A DNA stretch of 64,000 nt from an uncultured Veillonella sp. (GTDB lineage Bacteria; Bacillota; Negativicutes; Veillonellales; Veillonellaceae): assembly GCA_900549805.1 (NCBI GenBank), contig URPV01000001.1, positions 15,921 through 79,920 on the forward strand. The letters are read 5' to 3'. Each line of letters starts with the position of its first letter. The stretch's first letter is position 1. The notes beneath the pieces are model-generated. The model was not told where the DNA came from. It saw only the letters and a program-made list of their open reading frames with translations, and did no database searches. Of the stretch, positions 26,722-34,977 are shown one piece after another. The position numbers and the translations under genes were made by a program.

Positions 26722-28257
26722 ATGGAAGCAAAAGAACTCGTTATCGTCGTTGACTTTGGTGGCCAATATAACCAATTGATCGCCCGTCGCGTCCGCGAAA
26801 ACCATGTATACTGCGAAGTATACCCTTACAACAAAGCCCTTGAGAAAATTAAAGAATTGAAGCCACAAGGGATTATTTTCACAGGCGGTCCAAACTCCGT
26901 ATACGAAGAAGGGGCACCAACTATCGATAAGGAAATTTTCGAATTGGGTATCCCTATCTTGGGTATGTGCTACGGGATGCAATTCATGGCCCAATCCTTG
27001 GGTGGTCAAGTTAAGTCTGCTGACCAACGGGAGTTCGGTAAAACACCTATGGTTACCGACACCACATCCCCTCTCTACAAGGGCCTTAATAAGGAAGAAA
27101 TCGTGTGGATGTCCCACGTGGACTATGTAGCGGAAGCCCCACAAGGATTTAAGGTTATCGCGCATACTGATAATTGCCCAATTGCATCCATGCAAAACGA
27201 AGAGAAGAAACTGTATGCAATGCAATTCCATGCAGAAGTATTGCACACAGAACATGGCAAGGAAATGCTTCACAACTTCTTGTACGAAGTGTGTGGCTTC
27301 ACCGGCACTTGGACCATGGCTAACTACGCTAAGACAGCTATTCAAGAGATTCGCGATACCGTAGGGGATGGCAAGGTCCTCTTGGCCTTGTCAGGCGGCG
27401 TTGACTCCTCCGTAGCGGCAGCCTTGATTTCCAAGGCTATTGGTTCTCAATTGACTTGTATTTTCGTCGATCATGGCCTCATGCGTAAAAATGAAGGTGA
27501 CGAAGTAGAAGCGGCCTTTAAGGATTCCGGCATGCACTTTATCCGCGTGGATGCAGAAGAACGCTTCCTCACTAAATTAGCTGGCTTGGAAGAACCAGAA
27601 GCTAAACGTAAAACCATCGGTGAAGAATTTATTCGCGTTTTCGAAGATGAAGGTCGTAAGATTGGGTCCGTTGACTTCTTGGCACAAGGGACCATCTACC
27701 CTGATGTTATTGAATCGGGTGCAGGTGATGCGGCGGTTATTAAGTCCCATCACAACGTAGGTGGCTTACCTGCAGTAGTTGACTTTAAGGGCCTTATCGA
27801 ACCACTTCGCAACCTCTTCAAGGACGAAGTTCGTGAATTAGGGGCAGAGCTCGGCTTGGCAGACTACCTCGTATGGCGTCAACCATTCCCAGGTCCAGGG
27901 CTAGCCATTCGCGTAATGGGTGATTTGACCAAAGAAAAATTGGACATCTTACGTGACGCTGACTGGATTTTCCGGGAAGAAATTGCCAAGGCTGGCCTTG
28001 ACCGGTCTATCAACCAATACTTTGCGGTTCTCACCAATACCCGTACAGTGGGTGTAATGGGCGACTTCCGCACCTATGATTACACCTTGGCTCTCCGCGG
28101 TGTAACGACTACAGATTTCATGACTGCTGATTGGGCTCGCATTCCTTACGAGGTTTTGGATACAATTTCCAGCCGTATCGTAAATGAAGTAAATCATATT
28201 AACCGTATCGTTTATGATATTACATCTAAGCCACCAGCAACCATTGAATGGGAATAA
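26722..28257 (+). CDS. guaA: GMP synthase (glutamine-hydrolysing)
   Basis: A 511-residue enzyme that converts XMP to GMP. The N-terminal glutaminase has the nucleophile in [10 protein letters not shown] and the His/Glu in [11 protein letters not shown]. The ATP-pyrophosphatase domain has the P-loop [14 protein letters not shown]. The C-terminal dimerisation domain ends in the conserved [13 protein letters not shown] at 26707-26711 supports the ATG at 26722. The 66-base leader shows no recognisable purine riboswitch. It is monocistronic with its own terminator. Confidence 0.97.
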   Translation: MEAKELVIVVDFGGQYNQLIARRVRENHVYCEVYPYNKALEKIKELKPQGIIFTGGPNSVYEEGAPTIDKEIFELGIPILGMCYGMQFMAQSLGGQVKSADQREFGKTPMVTDTTSPLYKGLNKEEIVWMSHVDYVAEAPQGFKVIAHTDNCPIASMQNEEKKLYAMQFHAEVLHTEHGKEMLHNFLYEVCGFTGTWTMANYAKTAIQEIRDTVGDGKVLLALSGGVDSSVAAALISKAIGSQLTCIFVDHGLMRKNEGDEVEAAFKDSGMHFIRVDAEERFLTKLAGLEEPEAKRKTIGEEFIRVFEDEGRKIGSVDFLAQGTIYPDVIESGAGDAAVIKSHHNVGGLPAVVDFKGLIEPLRNLFKDEVRELGAELGLADYLVWRQPFPGPGLAIRVMGDLTKEKLDILRDADWIFREEIAKAGLDRSINQYFAVLTNTRTVGVMGDFRTYDYTLALRGVTTTDFMTADWARIPYEVLDTISSRIVNEVNHINRIVYDITSKPPATIEWE

Positions 28258-28285
28258 ACCCTAGGATTCTTTCCTCATTTATATA

Positions 28286-28331
28286 GAGCAGCCTCTGCTT
28301 GCCGTTTATCGGCCAGGGGCTGCTCTTTTTG
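28286..28331 (+). terminator. guaA terminator
   Basis: GAGCAGCC-TCTG and CAG-GGGCTGCTC arms surround a loop with an inner GCC/GGC pair and end in TTTTT. Confidence 0.88.
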
Positions 28332-28472
28332 GTAGGTGGGTCACGATTATTTCTATTTGTTTCTGTCAGCCTTTGTAGTAAAATAATTGTGAAAGTTCTA
28401 TTAAGATATATGAGATCTGGTTTTATCCTTTGTAGGGCCCGATTAGCTTATATATCATAAAGGAGTAAGACT

Positions 28473-29189
28473 ATGAAAAAATCCATTATTGCTTGCTTGG
28501 CGGTCGCTACATGCAGCTTGGGATTGGGTGCTCAAACACCAGCTTTGGCTGCTGATTATGGGCGCATTACCGTGGAGGGTCATGCGGAGACTACCTATGT
28601 AGCCAATCAATCCATGGTGGTTGCCACAGTAGAAACTAAGGGGACTAGTATACAAGCGGCTAAGGCTAGTAATGACAGCCAATTTATGGCCTTTCGTCAG
28701 TCCTTAAGAGACCTGGCTATTCCTGATAAGGACCTTCGCACTAGCGATTACCAAAGCTATGATGAAGACTATTATCCAACTAAGGATAGTGATGTGAAGG
28801 CAACCCGCTATGTAGTGTCTAACACCCTCAAGGTGACTCTCAATGATACCAGTAAGATAGCCGCTGTTTTGGATGCTGCAGCTAAGGCTGGTATTACGGA
28901 TGTACGCTTGACCAAGTTGGACCTCAACCCAGCAGATAAGGAAGCCCAAAAGAATGACCTCATGGTCAAGGCAGCCAAGGATGCCCGTAAAAAAGCGGAT
29001 GCCCTAGCAGCTGCTTTGGGGACTCGCGTTGTAGGCGTAGCCTCTTTAGATGTGGATGGTGATGGCTATCGCCCTTATTACGGGGCCCGTCTCATGATGG
29101 CTAAGGAAGCTAACAGTGTAGCGCCTGTTATTGAAAACGGTGAAGATACGGCTACTATGAATGTGAGTGTCGTCTTCAAGGTTAAGTAG
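28473..29189 (+). CDS. SIMPL (YggE-like, DUF541) domain exported protein
   Basis: A 238-residue protein with a signal peptide (residues 1-27, ending ALA-AD). The mature part is a SIMPL domain: ITVEGHAE at the start, ATVETKGTSIQAAKASN, the DYQSYDEDYY stretch, SNTLKVTLNDTSKIAAVLDAA and the helix KAAKDARKKADALAAALG. The family is found in periplasmic or outer-membrane proteins such as E. coli YggE and BP26. Its molecular role is unsettled. A strong AAAGGAG precedes the ATG. Confidence 0.9.
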   Translation: MKKSIIACLAVATCSLGLGAQTPALAADYGRITVEGHAETTYVANQSMVVATVETKGTSIQAAKASNDSQFMAFRQSLRDLAIPDKDLRTSDYQSYDEDYYPTKDSDVKATRYVVSNTLKVTLNDTSKIAAVLDAAAKAGITDVRLTKLDLNPADKEAQKNDLMVKAAKDARKKADALAAALGTRVVGVASLDVDGDGYRPYYGARLMMAKEANSVAPVIENGEDTATMNVSVVFKVK

Positions 29190-29315
29190 GCTTTCAATCG
29201 AAGTTAGCTGGGACCTTTTAGGGAGGCTTTCCGTTAGACTCTTAGGGCGATACCTATCTGCTTACCGGCTATACTTATCTGTTTACCTATGACTTATTAA
29301 ATATAAGGAGATCCT

Positions 29316-29669
29316 ATGTTATTTGTAGAATATCCTAAGTGTACGACCTGTAAGAAGGCCAAGAAATTCCTTGACGATCACGGTATTTCCTATACGGACC
29401 GAGATATTAAGAGTGAAAATCCCACAGCCGAGGAAATTGCAGCTTGGTACCCTCAATCGGGTAAGAAGCTAGAACGCTTCTTCAACACCTCAGGGTTGGT
29501 GTACCGGAATAATAATTATAAAGACCTATTGCCAACCCTGTCCGATGATGAAAAATTGGCTCTCTTGGCGACAGACGGTATGTTGGTAAAGCGACCTATC
29601 CTGGTGACCGATACAGTGGTCCTGGTAGGCTTTAAAGAGGATGAATGGAGAGCGGCTTTAGGCTTGTAA
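29316..29669 (+). CDS. ArsC/Spx-family thioredoxin-fold protein
   Basis: A 117-residue protein of the ArsC/Spx/MgsR family. The N-terminal motif YPKCTTCKKAKKFL has a CxxC redox pair, and RPILVTD carries the family's conserved Arg-Pro. Relatives are either transcription regulators that bind RNA polymerase (Spx, MgsR) or glutathione/thioredoxin-linked reductases (YffB). The exact role is open; an OhrR-like regulator lies just downstream. An AAGGAGATCCT ribosome site supports the start. Confidence 0.88.
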   Translation: MLFVEYPKCTTCKKAKKFLDDHGISYTDRDIKSENPTAEEIAAWYPQSGKKLERFFNTSGLVYRNNNYKDLLPTLSDDEKLALLATDGMLVKRPILVTDTVVLVGFKEDEWRAALGL

Positions 29670-29704
29670 GTCTAAGGTTAGAGGCTGCTACTAAGGGTGG
29701 CTGT

Positions 29705-29713
29705 GGTATAATA
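29705..29713 (+). promoter_or_regulatory. -10 element ahead of the MarR-type gene
   Basis: TGGTATAAT is an extended -10 about 25 bases upstream of the regulator's start. No clear -35 is seen. Confidence 0.4.
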
Positions 29714-29735
29714 AACAGGCTTGGGAGCATGTGTG

Positions 29736-30221
29736 ATGAAAGAAGTACTAGGGCAGTCATCCCTTTTAGGGGATGAAGACCAGCTACAATTGGATAAGCA
29801 CTTGAGTTTCTCTCTCTATGTGACAGCCAAGCGCATGATTGCTGCCTATCGACCCTTCTTGGACAAGCTGGACTTAACCTATACTCAGTATTTGGTCATG
29901 ACGGTCCTGTGGGACCATTCAGAAGGATTGTCGGTCAGTCAATTGGGTCAGCTCTTACACCTGGATTCAGGGACCTTAACCCCTCTCTTAAAGAAGCTGG
30001 AGTACAAGTATTTCATCGAAAGAGAAAAAAATTATTTGGATGAACGCTTGGTTTTGATTCGCCCTACTGAAGAAGGTTGGGCCATCAAGGAAGAGGCTGC
30101 TGCCGCGCCGATGACCATCCTGGCCGGGATTGAGTCCTTTCCTCCCCAAGAACAGGCGGACCTTAAACGCCTGCTCCATAAGTTACATACGTGTTTAGAA
30201 ACATTTGATAAGAAATCATAA
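29736..30221 (+). CDS. MarR/OhrR-like regulator with Ser at the redox-cysteine position
   Basis: A 161-residue winged-helix protein closely patterned on OhrR: SFSLYVTAKRM, YRPFLDKLDLTYTQYLVMTVLW, HLDSGTLTPLLKKLE, and the wing with DERLVLIRPTEEG. In OhrR the sequence before LLY contains the peroxide-sensing Cys15. Here residue 24, at the equivalent place, is Ser. The only cysteine is near the C-terminus. The two hydroxyl-relay tyrosines appear kept. It therefore may not sense organic peroxides in the usual way. The ATG at 29736 follows GGGAG; GTG at 29733 is an alternative. Confidence 0.85.
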   Translation: MKEVLGQSSLLGDEDQLQLDKHLSFSLYVTAKRMIAAYRPFLDKLDLTYTQYLVMTVLWDHSEGLSVSQLGQLLHLDSGTLTPLLKKLEYKYFIEREKNYLDERLVLIRPTEEGWAIKEEAAAAPMTILAGIESFPPQEQADLKRLLHKLHTCLETFDKKS

Positions 30222-30249
30222 GATCTATTTGAGATCTCTAGGAGGATGT

Positions 30250-30648
30250 ATGAAAAAGTTAGTCTTGGCACTCGCTATTGCTAGTATGATGTCCCTTCCT
30301 GTGGTAGGTGCTACCAACTATTGGAATGGAGATGCTAATTATCCTGAAATCACTAATACAGAAGCTTACTTACCTCATAATGCAGGACAAAGCTACTACT
30401 TTGACCAAGGATCCCTCTTCAAGGGCATCGACAGCAGTCGCAACTTTGTCTTTGGCTTGAATGTGGTAACTATGTATAACAACCAATACGGTAGCCCTAG
30501 CCTTTATAAATACGTTGTTATTCCAGGGATGAACATCGTATGCCGTTATGACGCTGCTGATAAGCCTCATCAAATCGATGTGTCTAGCCCAGAATGGCCT
30601 ATTTTCTTGCAAGCATGGAAATTGGCTTACGGTGTAGACTTCCATTAA
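30250..30648 (+). CDS. small exported protein, unknown
   Basis: A 132-residue protein with a clear signal peptide (MKKLVLALAIASMMSLPVVGA). The mature domain is rich in Tyr and Asn (NYWNGDANYPEI, FDQGSLFKGIDSSRNF, NVVTMYNNQYGS) and reads like a small secreted beta-domain. I do not recognise the family. CTAGGAGGATGT precedes the ATG. It begins 28 bases after the OhrR-like gene and may be co-transcribed with it and the CMD gene. Confidence 0.7.
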   Translation: MKKLVLALAIASMMSLPVVGATNYWNGDANYPEITNTEAYLPHNAGQSYYFDQGSLFKGIDSSRNFVFGLNVVTMYNNQYGSPSLYKYVVIPGMNIVCRYDAADKPHQIDVSSPEWPIFLQAWKLAYGVDFH

Positions 30649-30685
30649 TATGTACCCACTTATATGATACCTAGGGAGGATAGCC

Positions 30686-31462
30686 ATGAAGAAAACTGAG
30701 TTTGCCGCAGCCTATCGGGATAAGATGTTCCCGGACTTCGTTTCTCCTTCTTCCCGCAAGGACCCAGAGTTAGATGATATTTTCGTTAACTTTGCCTTTG
30801 ATGAGGTCATTCGAGAAGAGGGTAAGAACATTTCTGCCCATGACCGACTCTTAGCTATTTTAGCTTCCTTGGTAGGGGCTAAGGGCTTGGAGGAGTTTGA
30901 ACTCCTTCTGCCAGGAGCCCTCAACATAGGTATCGAACCGCATGAAATCAGAGAGCTAGTCTACCAGGCTGTCCCTTATGTGGGTATCGGTGTTGTACGG
31001 GGTTACTTGCGGGTTATGAACCGGGCCTTTGATATTAAGGGGATCCGCCTCATTGATGATAGGATGGGGACAGTCACCACAGATAATCGGTTAGAAAAAG
31101 GTCGGGAGGTTCAAGTAGCCATCTTTGGCCCTCAGATGGAGGATTTTTACAAGTCTGGCCCTGAGGAAACCCGCCATATTAGGCGGTGGTTGGCTTCTAA
31201 TTGTTTTGGGGACTACTATACCCGCAAGGGCCTTAGTCTACGTAATCGGGAGCTGATCACCTTCTGTTTCCTCATGGGACTTGGTTGGGCTAGTAAGCAG
31301 TTAGTAGCCCATGTGAAGGGTAATTTACATATGGGCATGGATAAGACCTATCTCATTAGCGTGGTCACTCAGTGCCTGCCTTATATCGGCTATCCTCGAG
31401 CCCTGCAGGCCTTGGATGCCATTGATATAGGAGTGAAAGAATTTGAAGGGGATACTAAATAA
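30686..31462 (+). CDS. carboxymuconolactone decarboxylase family protein, two CMD domains
   Basis: A 258-residue protein made of two CMD/AhpD-type all-helical domains. The first has SAHDRLLAILASLVGAKGLEEFELLLPGAL; the second has LSLRNRELITFCFLMGLG followed by the His motif VAHVKGNLHMGM. AhpD-like catalytic CxxC pairs are absent. That suggests a gamma-carboxymuconolactone decarboxylase-like or unknown role rather than peroxidase reduction. It lies next to an OhrR-like regulator, a context shared by several CMD proteins. It is followed by a terminator. Confidence 0.85.
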   Translation: MKKTEFAAAYRDKMFPDFVSPSSRKDPELDDIFVNFAFDEVIREEGKNISAHDRLLAILASLVGAKGLEEFELLLPGALNIGIEPHEIRELVYQAVPYVGIGVVRGYLRVMNRAFDIKGIRLIDDRMGTVTTDNRLEKGREVQVAIFGPQMEDFYKSGPEETRHIRRWLASNCFGDYYTRKGLSLRNRELITFCFLMGLGWASKQLVAHVKGNLHMGMDKTYLISVVTQCLPYIGYPRALQALDAIDIGVKEFEGDTK

Positions 31463-31531
31463 GAGGGCAAGTAAAGCCTATCTAGTAGTATTAGTCTATA
31501 AATAGTTTATAATACATCCTTTGTTGTATGG

Positions 31532-31566
31532 ATAAGGAAAGCCCTAGGGGCTTTCCTTATTTTATT
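31532..31566 (+). terminator. terminator after the CMD gene
   Basis: ATAAGGAAAGCCC and GGGCTTTCCTTAT arms around TAGG are followed by TTTTA. Confidence 0.85.
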
Positions 31567-31576
31567 AGTCCATAGC

Positions 31577-31605
31577 TTGTCTTGTATGAGGGCCTATAGT
31601 ATAAT
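31577..31605 (+). promoter_or_regulatory. SRP RNA promoter
   Basis: TTGTCT (31577-31582), a 17-base spacer and TATAAT (31600-31605). Confidence 0.65.
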
Positions 31606-31611
31606 TAAATC

Positions 31612-31760
31612 GCTAGCCTAGTATTGGATTAAGGCAGTTCCTTGGGCCCGTGCAATGGGAGCCTGTGAACCGTGTCAGGACCGAGAGGTAGCAGCACTAA
31701 GCGGTAACTTTCATGTGCCATGGGGAACCCGGGGGGCTGTCTTAATCGAGTGCTAGGTGC
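31612..31760 (+). ncRNA. ffs: bacterial signal recognition particle RNA
   Basis: The apical domain GTGTCAGGACCGAGAGGTAG, then CAGCACTAAGCGG, is the conserved helix 8 of SRP RNA, with the symmetric loop CAGG/AGCAG and a GAGA tetraloop. The basal arms GATTAAGGCAG (31627-31637) and CTGTCTTAATC (31737-31747) pair with one wobble. A further outer helix with CCTAG/CTAGG can form. Its position just ahead of dnaX matches the Bacillus scr-dnaX order. Ends are estimated from promoter and terminator. Confidence 0.92.
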
Positions 31761-31787
31761 AAAAGCAGCGAGGGCTGCTTTTTTTTA
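31761..31787 (+). terminator. SRP RNA terminator
   Basis: AAAAGCAGC and GCTGCTTTT arms around GAGG end in T8. Confidence 0.88.
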
Positions 31788-31818
31788 TAGGTAAATTTCT
31801 TGGAAGGGAGGGTTGACT

Positions 31819-33756
31819 ATGGCCTATTTAGCCTTATACCGCAAATATAGACCTAAAGTTTTTGCTGATGTGGTGGGGCAAAAGCAGGTGTCAGAAACCC
31901 TAGTGAGGGCTATTGAGAGTGATAAGGTTGCCCATGCCTATCTCTTTGCTGGTCCTCGAGGAACGGGTAAGACCTCCATGGCTAAGATTTTTGCCCGATC
32001 TATCAACTGTGCGGAGGGGCCGACGGCGACCCCTTGTGGACAGTGTACGGCCTGTAAGCAGATTCTTGCGGGTCAGTCTATGGATGTTTTGGAAATCGAT
32101 GCGGCATCCAATCGAGGGATTGATGAGATTCGTGCCCTTCGGGAAAATGTTAAATTCATGCCTGTAGAAGGGCGGAAAAAGATCTTCATTATCGACGAAG
32201 CCCACATGTTGACTACTGAAGCTTGGAATGCCCTACTCAAGACCATTGAGGAGCCACCAGCTCATGTCATGTTTATATTTGCTACGACAGAGGCAGAAAA
32301 GCTGCCCGTTACCATCCTGTCTCGTTGCCAACGCTATACATTTCGTCGAATTACGGCCGATGATATTGTGGGACGCCTCCAATACGTAGCGAGCCAAGAA
32401 GGGTTTGAGTTGGATCCTAAGGCCGCTCGTCTTATCGCCATCCATGCAGATGGTGGGATGCGGGATGCCCTGTCTATTTTAGACCAGTGTGCAGGTATGG
32501 CCGGAGGACTTATAGATACGGAGCTTGTAGAAAACCTTATAGGCTTGGTCTCTAAGGAATGGGTCATGGACCTCTTAGATCGCATTCATAAGGGAGATGG
32601 AGCTGGCATTTTAAGTGCTATTTCTCAAGCTTTAGTAGAAGGCCGTGATCCCCTTCAGATTCTAGATGCCCTCATACGACATGTTAGAGCCCTCCTCATT
32701 GGCAAGGTTGCCCCTGAAGAAGAGGAACTGGCCCTCTACGATACGGTTAAGGAGGCTTTCTTAGCGCAAAGCCAGGCCTTTTCCGTGGCGGATATTAACC
32801 GCTATGTTCACCAATTCCAAAGTATCCAGGGGGATGCTAAGGGGGTAGATAACCCGCGGACCATTGTAGAGATGGGCCTCTTAGTTATGTGTGCAGAAAG
32901 CGGATCTGTTGAACGTGATTTGGAAAGCCGTATAGCTAGCTTGGAGGCTCGTGAGAGCCGTCAAGAGGAAGCTATCTTGAATCGCTTGACCAAGTTGGAG
33001 GCTGGAGGAGGTCGGGAATCAGCAAGGCCTAGTCAGGCTCCTTCTTATGGAGACCAGATTTCCTATTCTATGCCGGATGAAGAGTTTCCTGAGCCCTCTA
33101 TGCCAGAGCCTAGTCAGCAGGAGGAAAGAGGGTCTAGCTCACTGGGTCAGAGCCCTCTTCCTAAGGTTAGCCCCCTCCCTAAGGTTAAACCTCTTCCTAA
33201 GCCAGGCGCTAGTCAAGGGTCTTCTCCTCAAAGCACACCATCTATACCAGCTGGTGCCCCTGTGACCATTGGTCAGGGCATAGTAGATGCTGCTCAATAC
33301 AGGACCATTCAGGGGAATGTGATAAACTATTTAAAGAGCCATCAGCGTTCCCTCTTGGCAACGGTCCTTAACCAGTCCCAACTAATCTATGTGGACGCCT
33401 CTAAGGTGGTCTTTGTGGTTAAGTCTGCCCTTAATTACAGCATGCTAACCAATGCGGCTCACGCCAAGGATATTGGAGAGGCTTGCTATGCCTTTTTAGG
33501 TCACGCAGTAGCGGTTGAAGCGGTCAAGGCCAACTCTCCGCAAGCCGCTGAATACAAGGCAGCAGTCCAGAAGGGGGCCGTGCCTAGTCAGGAAGCTTCA
33601 GGGAATGCCATCAAGGGGGATCCTGAAGCCGGGGAGACCGGTGGGCATAAGTGGGATCCAGCTAATATGAGTCCCCAAGAGGCCGGCAATCCTATGATTA
33701 AGGAAACCCTGTCCAAACTTTCAGAAGAGTATGATATTTACGTTGAAGATAAATAA
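31819..33756 (+). CDS. dnaX: DNA polymerase III subunit gamma/tau
   Basis: A 645-residue clamp-loader ATPase. Domain I has Walker A GPRGTGKTSMAKIF, a zinc-binding set (CAEGPTATPCGQCTAC), Walker B IIDEAHMLT and the SRC motif LSRCQRYTF. Domains II and III follow to about residue 365. The C-terminal third is a Pro/Ser/Gln-rich linker and a tau-like tail. The ATG at 31819 follows GGGAGGGTTGACT. I saw no A-rich slippery run that would mark a programmed gamma frameshift. It starts the dnaX-ebfC-recR-bofA group conserved in Firmicutes. Confidence 0.96.
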   Translation: MAYLALYRKYRPKVFADVVGQKQVSETLVRAIESDKVAHAYLFAGPRGTGKTSMAKIFARSINCAEGPTATPCGQCTACKQILAGQSMDVLEIDAASNRGIDEIRALRENVKFMPVEGRKKIFIIDEAHMLTTEAWNALLKTIEEPPAHVMFIFATTEAEKLPVTILSRCQRYTFRRITADDIVGRLQYVASQEGFELDPKAARLIAIHADGGMRDALSILDQCAGMAGGLIDTELVENLIGLVSKEWVMDLLDRIHKGDGAGILSAISQALVEGRDPLQILDALIRHVRALLIGKVAPEEEELALYDTVKEAFLAQSQAFSVADINRYVHQFQSIQGDAKGVDNPRTIVEMGLLVMCAESGSVERDLESRIASLEARESRQEEAILNRLTKLEAGGGRESARPSQAPSYGDQISYSMPDEEFPEPSMPEPSQQEERGSSSLGQSPLPKVSPLPKVKPLPKPGASQGSSPQSTPSIPAGAPVTIGQGIVDAAQYRTIQGNVINYLKSHQRSLLATVLNQSQLIYVDASKVVFVVKSALNYSMLTNAAHAKDIGEACYAFLGHAVAVEAVKANSPQAAEYKAAVQKGAVPSQEASGNAIKGDPEAGETGGHKWDPANMSPQEAGNPMIKETLSKLSEEYDIYVEDK

Positions 33757-33767
33757 GGAGAAAGAAT

Positions 33768-34094
33768 ATGTTCGGTAAAATGGGTCAAATGCAAGGCATG
33801 ATGAAGAAAGTTCAAAAGATGCAAGCAGACATGAAAAAGATGCAAGAAGAGTTGAAAACACGAACTGTAGAAGCTTCTGTGGGAGGCGGTGCCGTAACGG
33901 TTGTCATGAATGGTGAAAAGTTCATCGAATCTATCAAGATTAACCCTTCTGCTGTAGATCCTGAAGAAGTGGATATGTTGGAAGATTTGGTAAAGGCTGC
34001 TGTTAACGAAGCAGGCGCTAAGGTAGATGACCTTCTCTCCCAAGAAATGGGCAAGGTAACAGGTGGTCTTAACTTGCCAACAGGTTTGTTCTAA
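33768..34094 (+). CDS. ebfC: YbaB/EbfC-family nucleoid-associated protein
   Basis: A 108-residue protein. A Met/Lys/Gln-rich N-terminal helix (MGQMQGMMKKVQKMQADMKK) is followed by the conserved beta core VEASVGGGAVTVVMNGE and the C-terminal stretch LEDLVKAAVNEAGAK. It binds DNA as a dimer. It lies between dnaX and recR, as in most bacteria, with GGAGAAAG before its ATG. Confidence 0.95.
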   Translation: MFGKMGQMQGMMKKVQKMQADMKKMQEELKTRTVEASVGGGAVTVVMNGEKFIESIKINPSAVDPEEVDMLEDLVKAAVNEAGAKVDDLLSQEMGKVTGGLNLPTGLF

Positions 34095-34095
34095 G

Positions 34096-34695
34096 ATGTC
34101 TGCCAATGCTTTAGAACGGCTGGTTGAACAACTACGGCGCCTACCGGGTATCGGGTCCAAGTCGGCTCGTCGACTGGCCTATCACCTGGTGGAAATGGAC
34201 CAAGAAAATGTAGATCAACTGGTCAATACTATCGTAGAAGCTAAGGGAGCTACCCACCATTGTTCCATTTGCTTTAATCTATCTAGCCAAGACCCTTGTG
34301 AATTTTGCTCTAATCCTCAACGGGATCAAAAGACCATTATGGTGGTAGAATCCTCCCGGGATGTCATGGCCATTGAACGATCTGGCGACTATCGGGGCCT
34401 GTATCACGTCCTAGAAGGGGCTCTTTCCCCTATGGAAGGGATTGGGGTAGAAGATATTCGCATCAAGGAATTGGTAGCTCGCTTGCATGACGGGGTGGTA
34501 CAAGAGGTCATTTTGGCTACGGATCCGGATGTGGAAGGAGAGGCAACAGCCCTTTATATTTCTCGTCTCTTACAAGGATCTGGTATCAAGGTAACCCGCA
34601 TTGCTCGAGGCGTACCTGTCGGCGGTGATATTGAATACGCCGATGAATTAACTCTTGGCGGTGCTGTTAATAACCGTCAAGAGATGAAAGGTTAG
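34096..34695 (+). CDS. recR: recombination mediator protein RecR
   Basis: A 199-residue protein of the RecFOR recombinational repair pathway. It has an N-terminal helix-hairpin-helix (RRLPGIGSKSARRLAYHLV), a C4 zinc finger (CSICFNLSSQDPCEFC) and a Toprim domain (VVESSRDVMAIE, ATDPDVEGEATALYISRLL). The ATG at 34096 comes one base after the ebfC stop, which indicates coupling; longer in-frame starts would overlap ebfC. Confidence 0.96.
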   Translation: MSANALERLVEQLRRLPGIGSKSARRLAYHLVEMDQENVDQLVNTIVEAKGATHHCSICFNLSSQDPCEFCSNPQRDQKTIMVVESSRDVMAIERSGDYRGLYHVLEGALSPMEGIGVEDIRIKELVARLHDGVVQEVILATDPDVEGEATALYISRLLQGSGIKVTRIARGVPVGGDIEYADELTLGGAVNNRQEMKG

Positions 34696-34696
34696 T

Positions 34697-34957
34697 ATGG
34701 AACAAGTAGTCTCTCAAATCATGGCCCATCCAGTAGCTTCTGTGGCTATTACAGTGGTAGCTATTGTCATTGCTTTTAAGATGGCCTTTTATACCATAAA
34801 AAGAGTCGTTCTTAATGCCCTTATGGGGGCAGCTGTTTACTTAGCAGCCACACAGGTCCTCCATGTCCAATTGGATCCTGGCCTTTGGGTATGGGGGCTA
34901 ACCATTCTCTTTGGCCCTATTCCTATGGCCATCCTGACAGGTTGGCATATTCTCTAA
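34697..34957 (+). CDS. bofA: BofA-like pro-sigma-K processing inhibitor homologue
   Basis: An 86-residue protein with two strongly hydrophobic segments (residues about 14-35 and 38-58) and a C-terminal segment ending in GLTILFGPIPMAILTGWHIL. This GxPG/GxP-rich ending and size are typical of BofA, which in Bacillus holds the SpoIVFB protease inactive in the forespore outer membrane. Its place directly after recR repeats the Bacillus recR-yaaL-bofA order. The assignment rests on both size/topology and synteny; a sporulation role here is not shown. Confidence 0.7.
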   Translation: MEQVVSQIMAHPVASVAITVVAIVIAFKMAFYTIKRVVLNALMGAAVYLAATQVLHVQLDPGLWVWGLTILFGPIPMAILTGWHIL

Positions 34958-34977
34958 TGAAAGCTGGAGGCGATACT

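Noticed and set aside
29210..29300. Short direct repeats TATCTGCTTACC / TATCTGTTTACC
   Set aside because: Only two imperfect copies exist; they are too few and short to call a repeat array or operator.
31819..33756. Programmed frameshift or slippage in dnaX
   Set aside because: No A-rich slippery run followed by a stop in another frame was seen, and the full-length frame is intact.
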